From NCBI GenBank assembly GCA_045226335.1, contig JBGVCH010000047.1, forward strand, positions 1 through 14,380: DNA of 14,380 nt. The letters are read 5' to 3'. The notes beneath the pieces were generated by a model. That model did not search any database. It was not told the origin of the DNA and saw nothing but the letters and a program-made list of their open reading frames with translations. Origin of the DNA: RUG11272 sp045226335. GTDB lineage: Bacteria; Bacillota; Clostridia; Christensenellales; Aristaeellaceae. Positions 1-6,124 of this stretch are shown piece after piece; positions within the stretch are counted from its first letter, which is position 1; each line of letters starts with the position of its first letter. The position numbers and the translations under genes were made by a program.

Positions 1-1
1 G

Positions 2-523
2 GGGGGTGTATTCCGCCGTCACGGCGGTGACGTCCTTCAGGATGTCGATCAGCACCGGTCCCGGCCGCCCGGAGCGGGCGATGGCGAAGGCTTCCCGCAC
101 CGTGTCCGCCAGGTGGTTCACGTCGTGCACCTGGTAGTTGCACTTGGTGATGGGCATGGTGACGCCGGTGATGTCCACCTCCTGGAAGGAGTCTTTCCCC
201 AGCAGGTTGGAGGTCACGTTGCAGGTGATGCACACGATGGGGGAGGAGTCCAGGTAGGCGGTGGCGATGCCGGTGACCAGGTTGGTGGCGCCGGGTCCGG
301 AGGTGGCGAAGCAGACGCCCACGTTCCCCGTGGAACGGGCATAGCCGTCCGCCGCGTGGCAGGCGCCCTGCTCGTGGGCGGTGAGGATGTGCCTGAAGAC
401 GCCCTCGTAGTTCACCAGCTCGTCATATACGTTGAGAATGGTTCCGCCCGGGTAGCCGAAGATGGTGTCCACCTTCTGCTCCCGCAGGCATTCCAGCAGG
501 ATCTTGGCGCCGGTCATTTGCAT
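2..523 (-). CDS. ilvB: Acetolactate synthase large subunit, N-terminal part (runs off left edge)
   Basis: The first 174 residues of a ThDP-dependent acetolactate synthase, which condenses pyruvate with pyruvate or 2-oxobutyrate at the first common step of branched-chain amino acid synthesis. Visible signatures are GYPGG (residues 23-27), the cofactor-activating Glu in AHEQGACHAADGYAR (Glu51), SGPGATN (75-81), DSFQEVD (111-117) and SGRPGPV (151-157); all are typical of IlvB rather than other ThDP enzymes. Three in-frame ATGs lie at 529, 523 and 517. The ribosome-binding site AAGGAGG ends at 532, only 2 nt before the first but 8 nt before the second, so 523 is chosen. The gene has its own promoter and a structured leader and is not obviously part of the upstream membrane operon. 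The C-terminal two thirds lie outside the window. Identity is secure; a catabolic AlsS-type enzyme is less likely but not excluded from the N-terminus alone. Confidence 0.95.
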   Translation of the reverse strand, partial: MQMTGAKILLECLREQKVDTIFGYPGGTILNVYDELVNYEGVFRHILTAHEQGACHAADGYARSTGNVGVCFATSGPGATNLVTGIATAYLDSSPIVCITCNVTSNLLGKDSFQEVDITGVTMPITKCNYQVHDVNHLADTVREAFAIARSGRPGPVLIDILKDVTAVTAEYTP

Positions 524-544
524 GGGCATGGCCTCCTTCTTGTA

Positions 545-581
545 ACAGAACGCCTGCATTCTGTCTGTCAGACTGCAGGCG
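545..581 (-). promoter_or_regulatory. Inverted repeats in the ilvB leader, two competing hairpins
   Basis: In the roughly 108-nt ilvB leader, CGCCTGCA (581-574) is a perfect 8-bp inverted repeat with TGCAGGCG (558-551), with four further inner pairs (TCTG/CAGA at 572-569 and 563-560). A second inverted repeat, ACAGAA (564-559) with TTCTGT (550-545), has TGCAGGCG as its loop. The two hairpins share bases and cannot both form fully. The second ends only 4 nt before the ribosome-binding site. A regulatory role (attenuation or translational control) or a DNA operator is inferred. No long U-tract and no recognisable T-box or leader peptide rich in Ile/Leu/Val codons is visible. Confidence 0.5.
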
Positions 582-638
582 TCGGCCTAGACATGATTGG
601 ACACATCGGGCGCGTCCCGCTGTGCCGGATTCACCGCC

Positions 639-667
639 ATTATAACAAAGGGACGTATCCGTGTCAA
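639..667 (-). promoter_or_regulatory. Consensus sigma-70/SigA promoter for ilvB
   Basis: On the minus strand, TTGACA (667-662), a 17-nt spacer and TATAAT (644-639) match the housekeeping consensus in all twelve positions with ideal spacing. Transcription should begin near 632, about 108 nt before the chosen ilvB start. The -35 lies only 29 nt after the stop codon of the last antiporter gene, so ilvB can be expressed independently of the operon upstream. Confidence 0.88.
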
Positions 668-696
668 TGCGGTGAACAGAGGAGAAACAAGGCGCC

Positions 697-2895
697 TCAC
701 CGCAGCACCAGGTACAAGAAAATGGCCAGCAGACCCGCCGCCAGCAGCAGCAGGCCGAAGGAGAAGCTGCGGGCGACCTTCTCCGCCTCGTCGTTCAGCT
801 CGTCCCGGCGCTGGGCCAGGCGGTACTCGTAGTCGTCGTGGAGGGGGTGGGCCCGGAAGAGGGTGGCGTTCAGCCGGGCGGCCAGGCGATCCAGCCCGCG
901 GCCCAGCCGCCAGGTGGCCCGGGTGCCCACGGGAGCCTCGCTCCCCTCCCGCTTCCACCGGAACACCGTCCGCCGGATCCGGAGGGCGACGCGCTCCGGG
1001 AACTCCGCGAAGACCCGGGTCACGCCGGTGACGACCTGGGGGATGAAGCGCAGCACGGTCCAGCTGTCCGGGATGCGGCCGATCCAGGCGGTGAAGCGAC
1101 CGATGCCGCGGCCCAGGCCTCGCACGAGGGCGGAGTCCGGGATGGCGGCGATGAACCTGAAGACCGTGCCGAAGACCGCGGTGAGGAGAGAGAGCAGCGG
1201 CCGGTAGAGGCCGTTCTCCATGTCCAGCCAGGCGGGCCAGCGGTTCACGTAGACCCGGACGCCGTTCCCGTCCTTCTTCATCAGCAGGGGGCGGACCACC
1301 AGCAGGTAGACGGCGGCGCCCACCCCGATGGATTCCGCGGCCCCCAGCAGGTTTTCGCCGGAGAAGTAGTGGATGGCGTGGCCCAGGGGCTCCTGGCCGA
1401 AGAAGGGCATGGCCCGGGCGGCCAGGGGGGACAGCAGGGCGCTCCCGAACAGGCCCAGGGCCGGCAGGATCACCGCCGTCACCAGCAGCGTGCCCCCGGA
1501 GAGCCGGGTCAGGTACTTTCCGCCCATGGCGTCAAACTCCGCCTGCCGGGTGGGGTGTTTCTCGTGGAAGAGGCAGACGTACAGCTTGGTCATGTAGGCC
1601 ACGGTCAGGCCGCCGGAAAAGATGAACAGCCACTCCAGGGCCTTGTAGATCCCCCAGGGTTCCCCTTCTTCCTTCAGCAGGTGGATATACTCCAGGATGC
1701 CCTCGTGGAGCAGGCTCTTGCTGTTGAAGCCGCTGCCCAGGGGCGGGATGCACCCGATGGCCAGGGCCCCCAGCAGGAAGCAGACGTGCAGCACCGGTTT
1801 CTTTCGCCCGAAGCCCCGGATGTCGTTGAGGTTCAGCCGGTGCAGGTTCATGTACACCACGCCGGCGCACATGAAGAGGCAGAGCTTGATCAGGGAGTGG
1901 TTCAGCATGTGCTGTACGGTGCCGTAGGCCGCCAGGCCGCCCTCCTCTCCCAGGAGGCTTGTGAAGGAGAGACCCACGGTGATGAAGCCGATCTGGCTGA
2001 CGGAGGAGCAGGCCAGGGTGCGCTTCAGATCCACGGAGAACAGGGCCATCAGGGCGCCCAGGCTCATGGTGACGGCGCCCAGGATCAGCAGGGCGTTGGC
2101 GAAGGCCGCGCTGCCGCCCATGAGCCGCAGGGTCACCACCGCCATGCCGAAGACGCCGGTTTTCGTCAGGATGCCGGACAGCAGGGCGGAGGCGGGGGCC
2201 GGGGCCACGGGGTGCGCTTTCGGGAGCCAGATGTGCAGCGGGAACAGGCCTGCCTTGGCCGCGAAGCCGAAGAGGGTCAGCCAGGCGGCCGCCGTGACGG
2301 TGCCGCTTGGCCCGTCCCCGGCGGCGACGGCGGCCCGGATGCCGTCGAAGGAGAGCGTTCCCAGCTCATGCCAGAGGAGGAAAAGCCCCATCAGCGTGGT
2401 CAGGCCGCCGATGACGGCCACCGCCAGATAGGTCCCGGCGGCCCGCATGGCGCCCTCCGTCTCCTCGTGGGCCACCCAGGGATAGCTGGTGAGGGACATG
2501 ACCTCGAAGAAGATCAGCGTGGTGTACAGGTCGTCGGAGTACAGCACCCCCAGGGTGGCCCCCAGGGTGATGAGGTTGAAGAGGAAATACCGGCCCCGGT
2601 TGTGGTAGTGGGCGAAGTACTCCGGGGAGAACAGGGCGGTCATGGTCCACATGAAGGCCGCCACGGTGGCGTACATGCTGCGGAAGCCGTCGGCCCGCAG
2701 GCGCAGGCCCATGCCGCAGAAGCCCGGGATCTCGAGGGCTGTCTCGCGCTGCCACAGGAAAAGCGTGCCGCAGAGCGTCAGCCCGCAGACGGCCGCCACC
2801 AGGGCGGAGCGGGCTTTGGCGGAGTGGCGGCCGACGCAGTACGCCGCCGGGGCGAAGAGCATCGGGCCGAAGATCAGCACAGGCATCAGCATCAC
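697..2895 (-). CDS. Antiporter-like subunit 4 (NuoL/MrpD family) with long C-terminal lateral extension
   Basis: A 732-residue polytopic membrane protein of the proton-conducting NuoL/M/N-MrpD family. The channel residues are present: Glu131 in FFEVMSL (TM5), Lys214 in AAKAGLFPLHIWLPKAH (TM7), Lys245 in SGILTKTG (TM8), His333 and Lys337 in NHSLIKLCLF and Lys393 in GFNSKS (TM12). The family core ends near residue 540. About 190 further residues follow: an Arg-rich, amphipathic stretch (about 555-705) without clear TM segments, then a hydrophobic helix (709-731) at the very end. This resembles the lateral helix plus terminal TM helix of NuoL and MrpA. The GTG at 2895 sits 7 nt after GAGGAGG; an in-frame ATG at 2892 is the alternative (10 nt). 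It follows subunit 3 after 19 nt and is the last gene of the operon. Family is certain; exact role in the complex is inferred. Confidence 0.93.
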   Translation of the reverse strand: MMLMPVLIFGPMLFAPAAYCVGRHSAKARSALVAAVCGLTLCGTLFLWQRETALEIPGFCGMGLRLRADGFRSMYATVAAFMWTMTALFSPEYFAHYHNRGRYFLFNLITLGATLGVLYSDDLYTTLIFFEVMSLTSYPWVAHEETEGAMRAAGTYLAVAVIGGLTTLMGLFLLWHELGTLSFDGIRAAVAAGDGPSGTVTAAAWLTLFGFAAKAGLFPLHIWLPKAHPVAPAPASALLSGILTKTGVFGMAVVTLRLMGGSAAFANALLILGAVTMSLGALMALFSVDLKRTLACSSVSQIGFITVGLSFTSLLGEEGGLAAYGTVQHMLNHSLIKLCLFMCAGVVYMNLHRLNLNDIRGFGRKKPVLHVCFLLGALAIGCIPPLGSGFNSKSLLHEGILEYIHLLKEEGEPWGIYKALEWLFIFSGGLTVAYMTKLYVCLFHEKHPTRQAEFDAMGGKYLTRLSGGTLLVTAVILPALGLFGSALLSPLAARAMPFFGQEPLGHAIHYFSGENLLGAAESIGVGAAVYLLVVRPLLMKKDGNGVRVYVNRWPAWLDMENGLYRPLLSLLTAVFGTVFRFIAAIPDSALVRGLGRGIGRFTAWIGRIPDSWTVLRFIPQVVTGVTRVFAEFPERVALRIRRTVFRWKREGSEAPVGTRATWRLGRGLDRLAARLNATLFRAHPLHDDYEYRLAQRRDELNDEAEKVARSFSFGLLLLAAGLLAIFLYLVLR

Positions 2896-2914
2896 AGAGC
2901 AGCCTCCTCGGGGT

Positions 2915-4378
2915 TCACAGCAGCCCCCGGGCCGCGCCGTCCAGGAAGGTCATCACCGGATCGGCGCACAGGCCCAGGAGCAGCATGGCGGTGCAGAAGG
3001 CGAGAATGGGGAACAGCATCCGGTCGTCGGGGTCTTTCTTCAGCGGCTTTTCTTCGCCGTCGCCCAGGGCCGGGGGGCGGAAATACATGGCCGTCACCGG
3101 GCCGAAAAGATAGACGGCGGTGAGGACCGCGGCCAGCAGCAGGGTGACGATGGCCACATAGCCCATGGGCAGCCCGGTGGCCGAGGCGGCGGTGAGCAGC
3201 CGCCACTTCGATACAAAGCCGCACAGGGGCGGGACCCCCAGCATGGCGGCGGAGGCCAGGGTGAAGGCCGCGCAGGTCAGAGGCATTTCCTTGTGCAGCC
3301 CCCGCAGGTCCTGGACGTACTCCTTCCCGGTTTTCACCAGGATCGCGCCGGCGCAGTAGAACAGGGCGATCTTCATGGTGCCGTGGAACACCAGGTGCGC
3401 GAGGGCGCCGGTGAAGCCCTCCGCCGTCATCAGGGCGATGCCCATGAGCATATAGGACAGGTTGGAGACGGTGGACCAGGCCAGGCGGCGCTTCAGGTGC
3501 TGCTCCCGGACGGCCATGACGGCCCCCAGCAGGATGGTGAAACAGGACACGGCCAGCACGGCGGTCTGGGCAAAGCTGCCGTACAGCAGGGCGGGGCCGA
3601 AGACATCCCGGGTGACCCGCAGCACGGCGTAGGCGCCGGCATTCACCACCGCCACGGCGTGGAGCAGGGCGGTGACGGGGGTCGGGGCCACGGAGGCGGT
3701 GGGGAGCCAGCCCGAGGTGGGGGCCACGGCTGCCTTGGTGCCGAAGCCCACGAAGGCCAGCAGGTAGATCCACCGCAGCAGCTGTTCATGTCCCGCGGCG
3801 CCAGTGAGGGCGCCCCCCGCCCGGAACAGGGTCGGGTCCCCGTAGCGGATGGTGAAGATCAGGGCCACAAAGCCCACCGCCGCGCCGGTGATGGTCCAGG
3901 CGGCGTATTTCACCCCCGCCCGGCGGGAGGCCAGGTCGTCCTTGTGGTTCACCAGGGGCAGGGTGGCCATGGTGAGGCACTCATAGAAGATGTACAGGGT
4001 CAGCAGGTTGGCGGAGAAGGCCAGGCTCAGGGTGACGCCGTAGGTGATGGTGTACCAGGCGAAGAAGCGGTTGGGCCGCTCCTCGTGCTCCATGTAGGAG
4101 AAGGCGTACAGGGCGGCGAAGGGCCACATCAGCGCCACCAGCACGGCAAAGACACAGGCGGCTCCGTCGCAGAAGAGGGCCACCGGCAGGCCTTTCACCG
4201 CCTCAAAGAGGACGCAGACCTGCCCGTCCTTCCGGAACCACACGGCCGCCAGGGTCAGGACGGAGGTGATCACCGTGGCGATCTCCACGTAAACGGCCCG
4301 CTTCCGGCCGGACTGAAAGTGAAAGAGGGGCAGCAGCGATCCGGCCAGCACCGGGAACAGAACCGCCGCCAGCAGCAT
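2915..4378 (-). CDS. Antiporter-like subunit 3 (NuoL/MrpA-like TM8)
   Basis: A 487-residue polytopic protein of the proton-conducting family. It keeps Glu133 in FYECLTM (TM5), Lys215 in GFGTKAAVAP (TM7), Lys336 in FHGTMKIALF and Lys391 in GFVSKW (TM12). It differs from the other three large subunits after TM7: the usual FPLHxWLPxAH becomes VAPTSGWLPTA, and TM8 reads APTPVTALLHAVAVVNAG, with His240 and Asn246 where the others have a Lys. The pattern APTPVxALLHxxxxVxAG is that of NuoL and the N-terminal domain of MrpA, so this may be the MrpA/NuoL-type subunit of the complex. The ATG at 4378 overlaps the preceding stop (TGATG), which implies translational coupling. A GTG at 4381, 6 nt after GGGAGG, is an alternative start. 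Family is certain; equivalence to MrpA is inference. Confidence 0.92.
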   Translation of the reverse strand: MLLAAVLFPVLAGSLLPLFHFQSGRKRAVYVEIATVITSVLTLAAVWFRKDGQVCVLFEAVKGLPVALFCDGAACVFAVLVALMWPFAALYAFSYMEHEERPNRFFAWYTITYGVTLSLAFSANLLTLYIFYECLTMATLPLVNHKDDLASRRAGVKYAAWTITGAAVGFVALIFTIRYGDPTLFRAGGALTGAAGHEQLLRWIYLLAFVGFGTKAAVAPTSGWLPTASVAPTPVTALLHAVAVVNAGAYAVLRVTRDVFGPALLYGSFAQTAVLAVSCFTILLGAVMAVREQHLKRRLAWSTVSNLSYMLMGIALMTAEGFTGALAHLVFHGTMKIALFYCAGAILVKTGKEYVQDLRGLHKEMPLTCAAFTLASAAMLGVPPLCGFVSKWRLLTAASATGLPMGYVAIVTLLLAAVLTAVYLFGPVTAMYFRPPALGDGEEKPLKKDPDDRMLFPILAFCTAMLLLGLCADPVMTFLDGAARGLL

Positions 4379-5910
4379 CACAGCCCACCTCCCGGCAGGA
4401 GTACGGCGGTGATGCCGTTGAAGAGGCCGATCAGCCCGTTGGGGAAGAGGCCCAGGACTACGGACAGGGCTGCCAGCAGCACCAGCGGCACCAGCATCCG
4501 CCAGCCGGGCTCTTTCTTCTCGAACTGCAGGGGCTCCTCATTCTCGCCCACGCCGGGGAAGAAGCCCTTCACCGTGACGGTCAGCAGGTAGCCGGCCGTC
4601 AGCAGGGCGGAGATCAGCAGCACCGCCGGGGCCAGCCAGGTGAAGAAGCCCGGCAGGCCGCCCGGCTGGCAGTCCATGGCCAGGGCGCCCTGGGCCAGGT
4701 ACCACTTCGACACGAAGCCCAGGCAGGGCGGGATGCCCACCAGGCCCACCGCGGCGATGGTGAAGCACCACATGACCCACGGCATCTGCTTGCCGATGCC
4801 CTTCAGCTCGCTGACCCGGGTCTTGCCCGTCTGATGGATGATGGCGCCGGCGGACATGAACAGGGTGTTCTTGATCAGGGCGTGGGCGGCCACGTGCAGG
4901 AAGGCGCCCGCCACGCCGATGGACGTGAGGGTGGAGAGGCCGAAGAGGACGTAGCTCACCTGGGACACGGAGGACCAGGCCAGGCGCTTCTTCAGCAGAT
5001 CCTCCCGGTAGGCCAGCATGGAGCCCATGAACACCGTGAACAGCGTCAGGCTCATCCAGGCGATGTGGGCCCAGGAGCCCTGCAGAATGGCGGTGCCGGC
5101 GAAGCAGTACACGGTCCGGAACACGCCCAGCACGCCGGCCTTGGTGATGATGCCGGACAGCACGGCGGAGGCGGGGGCCGGGGCCACGGGGTGGGCCGTG
5201 GGCAGCCAGCCGTGGAGCGGGAACATGCCCGCCTTGGTGCCGAAGCCCACCAGCATCAGGAAGACCGCCGTCCGGGCCGTGCCCTCATGGCCGGCCAGCT
5301 TCTCCGGGTCGAGGATGCCGCCCGCCGTGAAGGCAAAGCCGCTGCCGTCCCTCACGTAGGGGGCCAGCAGGAACACGCCCAGCAGCACCATGGAGGCGCC
5401 CAGGACGGAGTAGATCAGGTACTTGATGCCCGCCGCCACGGCCTCCGGGGTCATCTCGTGCATCACCAGGGGCACTGTCAGCAGGGTCATCATCTCGTAG
5501 AACATGTAGTAGGTGATGACGGACCCCGCGAAGCACAGCCCCATCAGCACCCCCAGGGAGAGCAGATAGAAGCTGTAATAGCGCCGCTTGCTCCCGGCGT
5601 GCTCCATGTACTCAAAGGAGTACAGGCCCGCCGCCGCCCACATGAGGGCCATGACCCCCGCAAAGAACCGGCCGGTGTTGTCCACCCGGAGGAAGACCGG
5701 CAGGGCGTCCGAAAAGCGGAACAGGTCCAGCCGCAGGTCATCCGCGGTGAGGAAAATCGGGACCAGGGCGGCCAGGTTCAGCAGCAGCACTGCCATGGCG
5801 AAGGGATTGCGCTTGCGGTCCGCGTCGCCGAAGCCCTTCCACAGGCCCACCAGCAGGCCGGACAGCACCGGCAGCAGCACGGGAACCAGGAGATACCAGG
5901 AGCCGATCAT
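4378..5910 (-). CDS. Antiporter-like subunit 2 (NuoM/NuoN/MrpD family)
   Basis: A 510-residue polytopic membrane protein of the proton-conducting family. Diagnostic residues are Glu139 in MFYEMMTL (TM5), Lys226 in GFGTKAGMFPLHGWLPTAH (TM7), Lys257 in SGIITKAG (TM8), His343 and Lys347 in AHALIKNTLFM and Lys402 in GFVSKW (TM12). The sequence LKKRLAWSSVSQVSY (307-321) is the conserved loop before TM10. The ATG at 5910 has AAGGAGG ending 7 nt upstream; the frame stays open upstream to about 6060, but that extension is hydrophilic, Arg-rich and crosses the repeat region, so it is not taken as coding. This is the first gene after the 214-nt gap and ends overlapping subunit 3. It probably contributes one ion-translocating channel. 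Its orthology (MrpD-, NuoM- or NuoN-like) cannot be assigned by eye. Confidence 0.92.
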   Translation of the reverse strand: MIGSWYLLVPVLLPVLSGLLVGLWKGFGDADRKRNPFAMAVLLLNLAALVPIFLTADDLRLDLFRFSDALPVFLRVDNTGRFFAGVMALMWAAAGLYSFEYMEHAGSKRRYYSFYLLSLGVLMGLCFAGSVITYYMFYEMMTLLTVPLVMHEMTPEAVAAGIKYLIYSVLGASMVLLGVFLLAPYVRDGSGFAFTAGGILDPEKLAGHEGTARTAVFLMLVGFGTKAGMFPLHGWLPTAHPVAPAPASAVLSGIITKAGVLGVFRTVYCFAGTAILQGSWAHIAWMSLTLFTVFMGSMLAYREDLLKKRLAWSSVSQVSYVLFGLSTLTSIGVAGAFLHVAAHALIKNTLFMSAGAIIHQTGKTRVSELKGIGKQMPWVMWCFTIAAVGLVGIPPCLGFVSKWYLAQGALAMDCQPGGLPGFFTWLAPAVLLISALLTAGYLLTVTVKGFFPGVGENEEPLQFEKKEPGWRMLVPLVLLAALSVVLGLFPNGLIGLFNGITAVLLPGGGL

Positions 5911-5917
5911 AGGGCAT

Positions 5918-5924
5918 CCTCCTT
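5918..5924 (-). promoter_or_regulatory. Ribosome-binding site deciding the start of antiporter subunit 2
   Basis: AAGGAGG on the minus strand lies 7 nt before the ATG at 5910. It settles the start against a 50-codon longer in-frame opening that runs back through the hairpin and tandem repeat. The base of the large hairpin begins 10 nt upstream of it. Confidence 0.8.
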
Positions 5925-5934
5925 CAGTGCTTCT

Positions 5935-5983
5935 TCGGAGAGACGGTCCGACGTCCGCTGCACGGTGCGGACCGTTTTTCCGA
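5935..5983 (-). other. Long imperfect hairpin before antiporter subunit 2
   Basis: On the minus strand, TCGGA (5983-5979) pairs with TCCGA (5939-5935), then a 3x3 internal loop, then ACGGTCCG (5975-5968) pairs perfectly with CGGACCGT (5950-5943). An alternative inner stem, GTCCGC/GCGGAC, is also available. In the operon mRNA the hairpin is followed by CTCTCC rather than U residues, so it is not an intrinsic terminator in this direction. Read on the plus strand the 8-bp stem is followed by TTTT, which looks like a short terminator against antisense transcription. An mRNA stability or processing element between the two halves of the operon is a reasonable inference. Confidence 0.55.
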
Positions 5984-6041
5984 TCGAAGCAGTGATATCG
6001 TCTCGTGAACGTGCAGGGTTTTTTCATCCTCATCAGGGACA

Positions 6042-6089
6042 ATGTCACTGATGATGTCACTGATCATGTCACTAATAATGCCACTGACC
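6042..6089. repeat. Four tandem copies of a 12-bp repeat
   Basis: On the plus strand four consecutive 12-bp units read ATGTCACTGATG, ATGTCACTGATC, ATGTCACTAATA and ATGCCACTGACC; the first two differ at one base, the last two are more diverged. They lie in the 214-nt gap between antiporter subunits 1 and 2, 35 nt after the stop of subunit 1. The unit is near helical pitch plus a base, so it could be an array of regulator binding sites, but no known motif is recognised. No coding function is supported on either strand. The only other element seen in the gap is the hairpin at 5935-5983; no clear promoter was found. Confidence 0.75.
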
Positions 6090-6124
6090 AGGATTCATCC
6101 GCGGGATTTGCAAAGATTTGACGA

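Noticed and set aside
545..612. Short leader peptide (about 12 codons from an ATG near 610) as an ilvB attenuator
   Set aside because: No ribosome-binding site, and only single Ile and Val codons with no run of branched-chain codons, so classic translation attenuation is not supported.
670..708. Intrinsic terminator after the last antiporter gene
   Set aside because: Only a 5-bp stem with one G-U pair (GGTGC/GCGCC) followed by TTGTTTCT is seen; too weak to call. The ilvB promoter begins 29 nt after the stop.
838..3123. 761-codon open frame on the plus strand (and similar long plus-strand frames at 2642-4591, 4834-6051 and 6536-8173)
   Set aside because: They lie antisense to the antiporter genes and encode low-complexity Gly/Gln/His/Ala-rich sequence with no family motif. 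Strong G/C bias at codon third positions makes TTA, CTA and TCA codons rare in the real genes, which leaves the opposite strand open by chance.
5911..6060. 50-codon N-terminal extension of antiporter subunit 2
   Set aside because: In frame, but hydrophilic, crosses the hairpin and reaches into the tandem repeat, has no ribosome-binding site, and a strong AAGGAGG marks the internal ATG at 5910.
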